From Haloferula sp. (GTDB taxonomy: Bacteria; Verrucomicrobiota; Verrucomicrobiia; Verrucomicrobiales; Akkermansiaceae), in the NCBI GenBank assembly GCA_007126655.1, contig SLAV01000181.1:1-45445 (forward strand): DNA of 45,445 nt, given 5' to 3'. Under the pieces are notes generated by a model. The model was given only the letters and a program-made list of their open reading frames with translations, was not told where the DNA came from and did no database searches. The position numbers and the translations under genes were made by a program. This document shows positions 27,359 to 36,716 of the stretch, one piece after another (the first letter of the stretch is position 1; the number at the start of each line of letters is the position of its first letter).

Positions 27359-28654
27359 ATGAATCACTCCACATTGTTACGGACCCTCATCATCTCCGCC
27401 ATGATGCCCGCGGGCATCGCCACCGCCGGCCCCGCGTCCACCGCCGTCGCCCCGGAGGCCGCCGCGCCACCGCCTGCCTCATTCTCCATTTGCGACTGGC
27501 TCGGCTCGAAACCCGGCAAAATCCACTCCGATCCCGACAACCCCTGGATCCAGGACATCACCATCGACACCCGCTTCCACTGGCAATACGCGTGGGTGGA
27601 CGGCCACACCGACACCGCCGCCGGGCGCGAGCACTTCTCCTACCGCAACCGCGGCGAGGTCCGCCGCTTCTACTTCGGCCCCACCATCCGCTTCCTCAAC
27701 GCCTTCACCCTCGTCGCCCAAACCAACATGGTGAAGGACGACAAACCCCGCGGCGGCTCGCGCGACTTCGGCTACGACTCGATGTTCCAGCTCTACCTCA
27801 CCGCCGACCTCAAGCAGCTCATCGATCCCCCGTTCCTCGACGGACTCACTCTCAGCTACGGCAAATACGAACAAAAATACACCGAGGAGCACATGACCTC
27901 CTCGCGCGACATCTTCACCGCCGAGCGCACCATGCTCGACACCTGGATCCTCCCCGGCGTCCCCGTCCCCTCCAATCCCACCGGCATCTGGTTCGATGCC
28001 AAACAAGGCCCCCACAGCCTCTCCGCCGGCATCTTCAGCACCGACCACAGCACCGAACTCTCGAACTGGGACGACGGACGCGGATACTGGATCACCTACC
28101 GCCACGATCTCACCCGCCACACCGGCCTCGAAATGACCGAGGTCTCCGCCAACTACGTCTGGAACGACACCGATGAAACCGACCAGCAGGCCCTCAACTA
28201 CGACTGGGTGTCCACCCTCTGGGGCCGCATCGGCGAAGGCCGCTGGGCGCTGCGTGGCAGCCTCATCTACGGAGCCAACCGGCTCAACACCCCGGACCGC
28301 GGCGGCTACTTCGCGGGCATCGACATCCTGCCGACGTATTGGATCATCAAGGACCGGCTGATGCTCGCCCTCCGCGCCGAACACGCTCGCGCGACCCAGG
28401 CGCAGGGGTTGCGCCAAGCCTCCCGCTACGCCCGCATCGCCGGCCTGCCCGCCAACGAGAACCTGCCGGAACTCGCCGCCGGACGAGGCGACCGCCACTA
28501 CTCGCTCTACGCCGGCCTCAACTACCACTACTGCGGCAACCTCGCCAACAAGATCATGCTCGGCGTCGAATGGGAGCGCATGGAAAACTCACGCACCAAC
28601 CTCACCACCTACGACGGCACCACCCTGTGGCTCGCCTACCGCACATCGTTCTGA
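27359..28654 (+). CDS. Outer-membrane porin-like beta-barrel protein
   Basis: This is a 431-residue protein with a signal peptide (LLRTLIISAMMPAGIATA). Many aromatic-alternating beta strands follow, such as TIDTRFHWQYAWVDG, RFYFGPTIRF, YWITYRHDL and YSLYAGLNYHYCG. It ends in LWLAYRTSF, a C-terminal Phe typical of BAM substrates. It resembles the phosphate-selective porin O/P class by layout only. It starts 88 bases after the metal permease and may supply metal passage across the outer membrane for that importer; this is inferred from position. Confidence 0.7.
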   Translation: MNHSTLLRTLIISAMMPAGIATAGPASTAVAPEAAAPPPASFSICDWLGSKPGKIHSDPDNPWIQDITIDTRFHWQYAWVDGHTDTAAGREHFSYRNRGEVRRFYFGPTIRFLNAFTLVAQTNMVKDDKPRGGSRDFGYDSMFQLYLTADLKQLIDPPFLDGLTLSYGKYEQKYTEEHMTSSRDIFTAERTMLDTWILPGVPVPSNPTGIWFDAKQGPHSLSAGIFSTDHSTELSNWDDGRGYWITYRHDLTRHTGLEMTEVSANYVWNDTDETDQQALNYDWVSTLWGRIGEGRWALRGSLIYGANRLNTPDRGGYFAGIDILPTYWIIKDRLMLALRAEHARATQAQGLRQASRYARIAGLPANENLPELAAGRGDRHYSLYAGLNYHYCGNLANKIMLGVEWERMENSRTNLTTYDGTTLWLAYRTSF

Positions 28655-28704
28655 GGTCCCGGAGGCTGCTCCCCTGATCCTTATACCGGAAGTTCCCCCC
28701 ATTC

Positions 28705-28740
28705 AAAATGGACTGAATAGTCCATTTTCCCTTATTTTTT
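28705..28740. terminator. Bidirectional terminator or IS-end hairpin
   Basis: A perfect 10-bp stem, AAAATGGACT with AGTCCATTTT, has a GAAT loop (28705-28728) and is followed on the plus strand by CCCTTATTTTTT. It lies downstream of both the porin gene (+) and the transposase fragment (-). Bases 28679-28697 (CTTATACCGGAAGTTCCCC) may be the IS end. Confidence 0.65.
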
Positions 28741-29280
28741 GCGGCTTGGGCGGCTTTTTGGCAAAGTCTTTTTTGTGGCTACACGGGCAGCTTTGCCCGG
28801 TAAAATACTCGGCAACTGTAGCTTCGCGGCGGTGAGCAGTTCTTGCACATCTTGGCGCGGTTCGAGCAGCATTTGCAGAACGCCGCCAACCTTCACCGCA
28901 CAATAGGTGTTGAGCCGGTCCAGCCCCTCGGAGACGGTCAGGTCCAATCCGGCCCATCGTTTACCGAGTTCTTGCATCAGCAAGTAAGCAAGCATAACGA
29001 CCAGAATGTGACCGCGCGTGCTGCTTTCACCGCGAACATGCACCAGACGCATTTCCAATTCTACGGTTTTGCTCCGACGGAAGGCTTGCTCGACTTCTGC
29101 CAGGCTTTTGTAGCGCGCATGAACCTGTTGCTTGTCTGCCACGGCAACGGGCAGGTCGGTCCGAATGACGTAGCAGCCGTCGAGTTTGGAAAGTTCGGCC
29201 AGGGCTTCGTCGTCCTGCTCCAGTCGAATGTGCCGGTCGGCCACTTCAATCCGCAACCAACCGTCGAGCTTCAGTTGCAC
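28732..29280 (-). pseudogene. IS1634-family (IS4 superfamily) transposase, C-terminal fragment
   Basis: This is 182 residues of the C-terminal DDE region: DGCYVIRTDLPVAVADKQQ, YKSLAEVEQAFRRSKTVELE (with the catalytic Glu) and VHVRGESSTRGHILVVMLAY, all typical of IS1634-group enzymes, which are normally about 500-600 residues. The N-terminal two-thirds is missing. The 5' cut falls at about 29285, where a different gene remnant begins in the opposite direction. The basic tail ends at the hairpin at 28705-28728. Confidence 0.88.
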
Positions 29281-29288
29281 CAGACGGA

Positions 29289-29981
29289 TGGCCGGTGTAT
29301 GACGACGGCGTAACGGTTTACGAATCGATTCCCTCGGCGGGCGAAACGACCACGCTCACCGCCGTACCCTCGGCGGACCCGCGCCGCTTTTTCGCCATGC
29401 GGGAGACCGACGCGCCGCCGCCGCCACCCCTGTTGGATGTGGACTTCGAGGAGGACGATGGCGGCTTCACCGCCAGCACCGACGAAGGCACCGCCTGGGA
29501 ATGGGGCACGCCGGATTCCAATGGCCCGGGAGGCACCGTGGATGCCGGCAACGACGCCGATCCCGGAACGGGCGGGGCCTGGGACACCAATCTGGGTGCC
29601 TGGGATGATGGCGCGGGCGACGAGGGTTTTTACGCCAATCCCACCGACAACAGCCGGCTGATTTCGCCCGACATCGATCTTACGGAAGTGGTCGCCGCCG
29701 AACTGACCTTCGCTCAAGCCATCGATGTCGATCCGGACGACTCGGCGGTGGTGCGCATCTACGACGCCACCACCGGTGATGAAATCGTCGGCGGCGATTT
29801 CCCGCTCACCGTCACCGACCCCAATCTCACCGAGGCACCATGGGAAGCCAGCGGCCCGCACGCGCTGCCGGTCGGCTCGACGATCCGCATCGAGTGGATC
29901 CTGAACGGCACCGGTGGTGCCCTCCAGGACTACACCGGCTGGTACATCGACGATGTGGTCGTCACCGAAACCACGCCATGA
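29289..29981 (+). pseudogene. 5'-truncated secreted protein, paralogue of the remnant at 43.8-45.1 kb
   Basis: About 229 residues remain, starting abruptly at the transposase junction with WPVYDDGVTVYES, a C-terminal motif usual in Verrucomicrobial secreted proteins. After a PPPPPLLDVDFEEDDGGF linker it has one beta-sandwich domain: GTAWEWGTPDSNGPGGT near the start, SRLISPDIDLTEVVAAELTF in the middle, and the end YTGWYIDDVVVTETTP. The minus-strand remnant at 43836-45109 is closely similar at protein and DNA level. No signal peptide or start remains. Confidence 0.8.
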
Positions 29982-30440
29982 TACCCAGCCCGGCTGCTTG
30001 AACCCCCGCACGTAGGCCCATTCGTGCATGGGCCGTTGAGTGAGGAAAGCAGGAAGACAGGAAAAAGTGCTCCGCGTGAAACCCTTCCTGCCTTCCTTGT
30101 TCGCTAAATCCTGCTAGCCCGCATTTCTCATCCCCAAGGAGGGGCGAAACAGCCTGCCCGTCGTAGCTTTAGCGAAGTCGGGCGTTCGCCCACGACCATG
30201 GTGGGCCTATGAGATGAGCGGATGCGCTTTGCCATTGGCTTGCCATGGACATCGGCGGACACGTTCCGCCGCTCCTTGAGCCGCCCGTTGGCCGGCTTTT
30301 TGAGCAACCAATTCTTTTCCGAAAACAGTTTGCGGTAAAAATTTCGCATTTGTGGTGAGAGATTTTCGCTGCCGCGTAGTAAGTTGCCACAGCGAAACTG
30401 CCGACACCCGGTTGAGACGCGAACCCGGCATCCAAATTCC
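29982..30440. other. Intergenic region with short palindromes
   Basis: These 459 bases hold several short hairpin-type sequences, e.g. GCCCAT/ATGGGC at about 30017-30033 and a GTAGC-led palindrome (CGTAGCTTTAGCGAAG) near 30162. No convincing gene was seen on either strand. The last 80 bases probably contain the promoter of the DUF6288 gene. Confidence 0.5.
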
Positions 30441-33400
30441 ATGCGCATCCTATCTTATCCGATTCTTCTGGCACTTGGCAGTGTGACTGCCTTGGCCAAT
30501 CCCGCCGACTCTTTCTACAAGGAGCCCTCTCTTTTCTCCATGCGACCAACAGGGACAAAGACGGTCGAAGTGATCGAACGCTTCGGACCTGTGGGCATGA
30601 AGTTGCACCTGGTGCAGCCGATGTTCACCATGGAAATCGCCGAAATCGAGGAAGGCTCCCCAGCGGACCAGACCGGCAAGTTCGAAGTGGGCCAGATCAT
30701 CGAAAGCATCAACGGCGAGAAACTCGCCGACATCGACCCGCGCATCCAGCTCGGCAACATGATCACCGCCGCCGAAGCGGGCGATGGCATCCTCAAGTTC
30801 GCCATCCGCGGCGAGGCGGAACCCGTGGTGGTCCAACTCCCCGTGCTCGGCGAATACAGCGAAACCTGGCCACTCGATTGTCCGAAGTCCGACAAAATCA
30901 TCGAAAATTTCGCCAACTACATCTCCCAGCCGGGCATCATCCAAAGCTGGAACAACAGCCGCAGCCGTGCCTTTGGCCTGGGCATGTTGTTTTTGCTCTC
31001 CACAGGTGACGACCAATATTTGCCGGTCGTAAGAGAGTGGGCACTAAACTATGAAGACACGTCACATCCTTGGCAAATTGGCTACGCCGGTCTGGCCATG
31101 TGTGAATACTACCTGCGCACGGGCGACAAGGAGGTGCTGGAAAAAATCCAGAGTTGGGTCGATACGGCCGAGCGCACCCAAGTGAACGACTCCTGGGTCG
31201 GGCGCGGCGGCATCACCAACAACATCCACTACGGCGGCGGCCACCTCAATGCCGCCGCAACGGGCATGCTTACATTCCTCCTGCTCGCCAAAGAAAGCGG
31301 CGCGGATGTGCCCGATCACACGCTTTACCCCGCACTCAGGCACTTCTTCCGCTACTCCGGCCGCGGCGGCAACCCATACGGCGACAGCGTTCCCGAAGCC
31401 GGCTACGCGTGCAATGGCAAGAACGGCCTGCTCGCCTTTGCCATGGCCGCCGCCGCCGCGCTCGACCCGAATGGCGAGGATTCCATCTACGCTGCCGCGC
31501 GCGATTACAGCGCGATGGACTCGTTCTACTCCACCACCTTCATGCTCCACGGCCACACCGGTGGCGGCATCGGCGAAATCTGGCGGAGCGCGGCGATGGG
31601 ATTGGTGCACGAGAAATTCCCCAACCAATACCGCGACTTCATGGACAGCCGCCGCTGGCACTACGAAATGTCACGCCGCTGGGACGGATCATTTGCCATC
31701 ACTGGCGGAGGCCAGCGCTACGACAATGTGAACTGGGGGTCCGGCTACACCCTGGCCTACACCATGCCGCGCAAAGCACTCCGCCTCAATGGTGCGCCAC
31801 CGACCGAATTTTCCAAGCCATACTCACTCCCTGAGCGCCCATGGGGCAATGCGGCGGATGAGGAATTCGTCACCATCGAGCCGGTCCCATTCCCCGATGG
31901 CACCGTGCAGGATCTCTCCGGCGAAACGTTATTGACCGACGGTGCCCTCCAGAATTTCCGCCGCTTGCACAGTGAAACTCCCATCAGCGATGAAGACCTC
32001 TGGAAAATTCTCCATCATCGCAACTACATCTACCGCCACAATGCCGCAAAGACGATCCTCGGCGTGCATGCCAACCACATCGGCTGGCGGGTGGGCAGTG
32101 GCGAGGTGCGCCCCGAGCTTTTCCGCAAGGCCCTCGCATCCGATCAAGCACGCATCCGCCGCAGTATCCTGCACGGGCTCTCCGATGTATTTCGAAGAGG
32201 CACCCCCGAGGAAGTCGAGCAACTCCTCACCAAGGATGTCTTCAAAACTCTCGTTGCATACCTGGAAAATCCCGATGAATCCTGGTATGTGAAGCAAGGT
32301 GCCATGAACGTGATGGTCTATGCACCCGAAGCATGGCTGGTGCCACACACGGACCTCTTGCTTTCCTTCCTCAACCATGAGGAAGCATGGCTCCAGCGCA
32401 GCGCGCTCGATGCCTTGGCCCCGATTGCCGGCCAGCCATCCACATACGAGAGAATCATCCCGGCGGTGGCCGAACTCATCCGCACCAACCCGCGCCCGTA
32501 CGTCACCGTCGGCATGCACTCCAGGATGCGGGATCGTATCAATGCCGCGGCACCCGAGGTGCAGGAACTCGCCGTAAAACATCTCGGCAAGAGCTACGCC
32601 GAATTTGCACCCACTTCCCCGGAACCCGGCGGGCAGGACACCACTCGCCTCATCAACAACCACCTGCGCTTCATCGCGGAATCCATTGCCGACATCTCCG
32701 GTGGCCATGATGTCCTCTATCAGATCGCCCGCGAGCGAAATCCAAACGAGATTTTACCTCACAAAGAAATCTTTCTGGAAGCAGATCCCGCAAACCTCAG
32801 CGCCGAATTGCGAGCACACATCAGCCCGATCATTCGCAATGAGTTGATTCCAGCCTTCGTCGGCCAAAACCGTGGAGATCTCGACAATCTGGCGCAACAG
32901 CAAAGCCAATCGCAATTCCCCGGCAATGATATCATCACCGAACTTGCGATGCTCCATGCCCGCGCCGGCAACGACGCCTACCACTGGCAGATGTTCTCCA
33001 ACTTGATCAACGCCGAGTGGCATTACCACAGCTTCGATCCCATCCCCGAGGAGCAAGTCGCCTTCGACCGCCTCAACGTCCGCTACCGCGAGCTGACCAT
33101 GCCGGAAAACACCATCAACTGGCAGCAGCCGGGCTTCGATCCCGCCGCAAATGGCTGGAAAGTCGGCAAGAGTCCGTTCGCGAACTACCTGGGCGAACTC
33201 CCGACCAAACCCTTCTCCAAATGCGGCCCTCAATGTGTTGGCCCCGGCTGCCACGGCGCCATCCAGCCCAACACCCTCTGGGAAAAGGAAGTCCTGTTAC
33301 TGCGTGGCACGTTCGACATCCCGGAATTGAAGCCCGGCCACCGCTACCGCATCCGCCTCAACATGGGAGAACACGTCGGCAACGGCAACGGATATGGAAT

Positions 33401-34091
33401 TTGGATCAACGGCAAACAACTCACCGAAATCACCCGTGCCATCCCCAGTGGCGGGGCTGACAAAGCGATGGGCGCGTTCATCACTGCACCGTTCCACGAG
33501 CACTTCCAAGGCCAGCCGGTGACCATCGCCGTCAAGACCTTCATCCGCTATGCGGACATCCGCAGTGGTTTACCCCGGACAGAAGTGATGCAGGGTCGCA
33601 TCAGCCTGCAGATCGAAGAACAAAAAATTCCACCAATCAACGACGAGCTGGTGCGCCAGACCGCCACCAGCGTCGGCATGAAAGGCGATGCCTGGCTGGC
33701 AGCCTACATCGGAGATGACGCGGACGTCGATCCGGACGACCACCTGTTCCGCTGGGATGGCAAATTCGTTGCCAACAACCACATCACCGGCACCTGGAAG
33801 CTGTTGGGTGAAACCACCGACCCGGATGACATGGATCCCGGCAACGGCCTCCCATCCGTCCGCCGCCCCGACTTCAGAACCATTACCTTCAAAGACGATG
33901 GCGACACCAACCTGGCCACCCGCATGTGGAGTTTCGACACGCTGATGAACCTCGACCAATACGTTGCGCAGCGCATGCTGGTAAAATCGGTCGATGGAAA
34001 CGAGTATCTCCTCATCCAAAGCCCGGGCAACTTCCACCGACCCAACAAGAACCAGGAGCCGATCATAAGCTGGCAGGTGTTCGGCCGCTAA
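30441..34091 (+). CDS. Secreted DUF6288 protein with N-terminal PDZ-like domain
   Basis: This is a 1216-residue protein with signal peptide MRILSYPILLALGSVTALA. Residues about 48-135 are PDZ-like (EIEEGSPADQTGKFEVGQII). Residues about 160-460 look like an alpha/alpha-toroid, with GGHLNAAATGMLTFLLLAKE and HGHTGGGIGEIWRSAAMG, as in DUF6288. A helical HEAT-like region follows (about 500-700), then a beta-sandwich with a Cys cluster KCGPQCVGPGCHG near residue 930. It heads the glycan-processing cluster. A catalytic or binding role on polysaccharide is plausible but not shown. An in-frame ATG at 30384 is less likely. Confidence 0.75.
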   Translation: MRILSYPILLALGSVTALANPADSFYKEPSLFSMRPTGTKTVEVIERFGPVGMKLHLVQPMFTMEIAEIEEGSPADQTGKFEVGQIIESINGEKLADIDPRIQLGNMITAAEAGDGILKFAIRGEAEPVVVQLPVLGEYSETWPLDCPKSDKIIENFANYISQPGIIQSWNNSRSRAFGLGMLFLLSTGDDQYLPVVREWALNYEDTSHPWQIGYAGLAMCEYYLRTGDKEVLEKIQSWVDTAERTQVNDSWVGRGGITNNIHYGGGHLNAAATGMLTFLLLAKESGADVPDHTLYPALRHFFRYSGRGGNPYGDSVPEAGYACNGKNGLLAFAMAAAAALDPNGEDSIYAAARDYSAMDSFYSTTFMLHGHTGGGIGEIWRSAAMGLVHEKFPNQYRDFMDSRRWHYEMSRRWDGSFAITGGGQRYDNVNWGSGYTLAYTMPRKALRLNGAPPTEFSKPYSLPERPWGNAADEEFVTIEPVPFPDGTVQDLSGETLLTDGALQNFRRLHSETPISDEDLWKILHHRNYIYRHNAAKTILGVHANHIGWRVGSGEVRPELFRKALASDQARIRRSILHGLSDVFRRGTPEEVEQLLTKDVFKTLVAYLENPDESWYVKQGAMNVMVYAPEAWLVPHTDLLLSFLNHEEAWLQRSALDALAPIAGQPSTYERIIPAVAELIRTNPRPYVTVGMHSRMRDRINAAAPEVQELAVKHLGKSYAEFAPTSPEPGGQDTTRLINNHLRFIAESIADISGGHDVLYQIARERNPNEILPHKEIFLEADPANLSAELRAHISPIIRNELIPAFVGQNRGDLDNLAQQQSQSQFPGNDIITELAMLHARAGNDAYHWQMFSNLINAEWHYHSFDPIPEEQVAFDRLNVRYRELTMPENTINWQQPGFDPAANGWKVGKSPFANYLGELPTKPFSKCGPQCVGPGCHGAIQPNTLWEKEVLLLRGTFDIPELKPGHRYRIRLNMGEHVGNGNGYGIWINGKQLTEITRAIPSGGADKAMGAFITAPFHEHFQGQPVTIAVKTFIRYADIRSGLPRTEVMQGRISLQIEEQKIPPINDELVRQTATSVGMKGDAWLAAYIGDDADVDPDDHLFRWDGKFVANNHITGTWKLLGETTDPDDMDPGNGLPSVRRPDFRTITFKDDGDTNLATRMWSFDTLMNLDQYVAQRMLVKSVDGNEYLLIQSPGNFHRPNKNQEPIISWQVFGR

Positions 34092-34128
34092 ACCAACCCG
34101 GCAATCCCGTCTTCACAGTTTACGACGC

Positions 34129-34237
34129 GAATGAGAAAGCTTGTAGCGGCGCTCTGTGAGCGTCGATGCCAATGCCAAGCCAATGCCCAATGCCAAGCCA
34201 ATGCCTGCTCCGCGCTTCCCCAATCGCATCGGCGGTC
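34129..34237 (+). repeat. Long direct repeat, copy 1 (109 bp)
   Basis: It is near-identical to 34489-34579. It opens GAATGAGAAAGCTTGTAGC, then a CGGCGCTC/GAGCGTCG hairpin, a CCAATGCCAAG block and a GCATCGGCGGTC end. It differs mainly by an 18-base internal duplication of AATGCCAAGCCAATGCCC. Confidence 0.85.
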
Positions 34238-34280
34238 CCTGCTCCCGACAAACCACATCGTTTCCGACGCGCATGCAGGC

Positions 34281-34434
34281 GCGGTTTCGCTGAAACCGCA
34301 AAGGTAGCGCGGTTTCGCTGAAACCGCATGAGCAAGAGATGAGAAAGATGAAGCGCAAGGTGAGCCTGTGGGTCAACTCTTGCGCGGATCTTTCTCGTTC
34401 CTTGCGCATGCGGCCTGAGCCAGGCCGCGCTACC
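34281..34434. repeat. GTAGC-type hairpins with compensatory arms
   Basis: Two copies share arms GCGGTTTC/GAAACCGC with loop GCT (34281-34299 and 34303-34327). A third, at 34410-34434 on the minus strand, keeps the GGTAGCGCGG lead and the GCT loop but has arms GCGGCCTG/CAGGCCGC. Three base pairs differ, all compensated. Confidence 0.85.
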
Positions 34435-34488
34435 TGACGCCAAGATTCGTCAACCCAACGGCGGTGTGAACTCCCCACGAACCAGTGC

Positions 34489-34579
34489 GAATGACAAAGC
34501 TTGTAGCGGCGCTCTGTGAGCGTCGAAGCCAATGCCAAGCCAATGCCTGCTCCGTGCTTCCCCATTCGCATCGGCGGTC
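34489..34579 (+). repeat. Long direct repeat, copy 2 (91 bp)
   Basis: Second copy of the 34129-34237 repeat, without the internal 18-base duplication. Confidence 0.85.
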
Positions 34580-34835
34580 AGAGACACGCCGCTACTACAA
34601 GGCCTTTCCTGCCTTCCTGATGCGATTCGATCTTTTCCAATCAATTTAGCGATAGAGGAATTACCAGCTCCCGAAACTGTTTCACAAATAAACACGGTCA
34701 CATTGAAAAAATCTGCATTTAAGGTGAGAGATCAGGCGCAATTAGCAGTAAGTATGAATGTGTCAGCGCCGCCACCCCCGATTCGGGTGAGGCTCTGAAC
34801 CGTCATCAAAAACCAATCCAGCCAGTTACAAATTC

Positions 34836-36686
34836 ATGAGATTTATGTCCATCCTTCCCGTTGCCACTCTCCTTGCGTTGGCCAGCACGGGCATCACCGC
34901 CGCCGCGCAGTTCAAGCTCCACGCCATCTTCACCGACCACATGGTCATCCAGCGCGACCAGCCGATCAAAGTCTGGGGTTGGGGACAGCCCGGCCAAACG
35001 ATTCATGTGAAATTGGGCGAAGAGACGGCCCAGGCACAAGTTGGCGACGCCGCGCACATCGAGGTCTATGGCATGGCCGAGGAATATGCCGGCAAAGGCA
35101 CATGGGAGGTCACATTTCCTGCGCGCGAAGCCAGCGTTGATCCCATCACCCTCCAAGTCACCGACAGGAACGAGATGCTCGAAGTCGATGACATCCTCAT
35201 CGGCGACGTCTGGATCCTCTACGGCCAGAGCAACATGGCCTGGCCATTGAAAAACACCACCAGCCGCGGGGACATGGCCCGGGCTCAAGGGGACTTGCCG
35301 CTCCTGCGTGAATTCAAGATCCAGGGCAACGAGCAAGCCACCCCGCAAGACGACATCCGCCCCGATAAGTTGCCACACGGCGGCTGGCTGGTATCCACAC
35401 GCGAAACCGCGGGCGACTTTTCCGGCATCGGCTGGCACTTCGGAGACGCCGTGCAGCGCGCGACTGGCGTCCCGATCGGCCTGATCAATGCCGCACGCGG
35501 TGGTGCCGCCATCGAAAGCATGGTGCCCATGCACAAATTTGCCGAAGACCCACTCGCAAAACGCTATGCGGAACATGTCGAGCAGCGCATGGCTGAATTC
35601 GATCCCCGCGCCGAAGCTCTCGCAACCTGGGAGCGGCAAGTCGCCCGGGCAAAACAACGGAACCGCCCCGAGCCAACAAAACCGGAAGGCTACGAAAACC
35701 TCCGCTCCTGGGACATCCCGGGCAAGAGCCCGAGCGACCGCTCCAGCATCTACAATGGCATGCTCGGCGTGCTCAAAGGCTATCACGTAAAGGGTGGACT
35801 CTTCCACCAAGGCTACAACAATGCCGTGCGCGGCAATTGCCGCCCGAAGCTATACCGCGTGCTCACCCGGTTAATGGTCGAAGGCATCCGCGAGGACTTC
35901 AACAACCCCGACATGCCCTTCTGCATCATTGGATTCTGCGCTGGCGGGGAGCCCCAGAATATCCACAATTTCGAAGCCCATTCCAACGCGCGCGGCGCCT
36001 ACATCCGTGAAGCGCAGCGCCTCGGCTTGGGCGACGTTGAAAACCAGGAAAACCTCCAGTTCATCCCGGCCTACGACGTCATCGTCCCCGGCCTGCATCC
36101 AAGCAAAAAACGCGAGCATGGCGAGCGCGCCGCCCGCTGGGCAGTTTCGCAAATCTACGAAGAACGTAGTGTCCAATGGCGCGATACGGAATTGATCTCG
36201 GCGGAACCAAATGGTGACCACTTCGTAGTCAAGTTCAACAGCGCCATCAGATGCGACACCCGCAACAACATTCCAGAAGGCTTCTCAATCGCCGGTGCGG
36301 ACGGGAAATTCTACATGGGCCACGCCCGTTTTTCCGACCAGGGAGGCCATCCGTCCGGCTTTCCCAGAGAAGTCCGCGTCTGGAGTCCCTTGGTCCCGGA
36401 GCCGGTTGCGATCCGCTACGCCTGGGCCACTTCGCCCATGGGCAACCTCAAGATGGGTGGCCACCCCGACCGCCCGTTCCCAAGCTTCCGCACCGACGAC
36501 TGGGACTACCCCGGCGATAGCGATGATCCCGCAGACGGTGGTATGAGCCGGGCAGACTCCAATGCGTGGGGTCAAGAAGCCGGAGAGCGCCTCCAGCATC
36601 GCCTCATGGAGGAAGCCAAACGCGGCGTCGAAATCCTCGAACGCGTCAAGACCCTCGGGATCTTCGAGGAGCAGGATGAGGATTGA
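34836..36686 (+). CDS. Secreted sialate O-acetylesterase-like SGNH hydrolase
   Basis: This is a 616-residue protein with a signal peptide (ILPVATLLALASTGITAAA). An N-terminal beta domain (LHAIFTDHMVIQRDQPIKVWG) precedes the SGNH core: block I YGQSNMAW with nucleophile Ser 132, INAARGGAAIE, and LHPSKK with the probable catalytic His near 421. A C-terminal beta domain and an acidic tail follow. Family members remove O-acetyl groups from sialic acids or other acetylated glycans. It precedes the transglutaminase-like gene with almost no gap, so the two are probably co-transcribed. Confidence 0.87.
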   Translation: MRFMSILPVATLLALASTGITAAAQFKLHAIFTDHMVIQRDQPIKVWGWGQPGQTIHVKLGEETAQAQVGDAAHIEVYGMAEEYAGKGTWEVTFPAREASVDPITLQVTDRNEMLEVDDILIGDVWILYGQSNMAWPLKNTTSRGDMARAQGDLPLLREFKIQGNEQATPQDDIRPDKLPHGGWLVSTRETAGDFSGIGWHFGDAVQRATGVPIGLINAARGGAAIESMVPMHKFAEDPLAKRYAEHVEQRMAEFDPRAEALATWERQVARAKQRNRPEPTKPEGYENLRSWDIPGKSPSDRSSIYNGMLGVLKGYHVKGGLFHQGYNNAVRGNCRPKLYRVLTRLMVEGIREDFNNPDMPFCIIGFCAGGEPQNIHNFEAHSNARGAYIREAQRLGLGDVENQENLQFIPAYDVIVPGLHPSKKREHGERAARWAVSQIYEERSVQWRDTELISAEPNGDHFVVKFNSAIRCDTRNNIPEGFSIAGADGKFYMGHARFSDQGGHPSGFPREVRVWSPLVPEPVAIRYAWATSPMGNLKMGGHPDRPFPSFRTDDWDYPGDSDDPADGGMSRADSNAWGQEAGERLQHRLMEEAKRGVEILERVKTLGIFEEQDED

Positions 36687-36716
36687 ATGATTTTCTGCAT
36701 CCGCAAATCAAACATC

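Larger units (their letters stand above)
34092..34835. other. Repeat-rich intergenic region
   Basis: These 744 bases between DUF6288 and the esterase contain two long direct repeats and several hairpins (listed separately). No real gene was recognised. The AT-rich 34620-34800 stretch may hold the esterase promoter. Confidence 0.6.

Noticed and set aside
29271-30029. 252-codon minus-strand frame over the left gene remnant
   Set aside because: Antisense to the plus-strand remnant, which matches the paralogue at 43.8-45.1 kb.
34532-34798. Small 88-codon plus-strand gene
   Set aside because: Begins inside a direct repeat and shows no conserved pattern.
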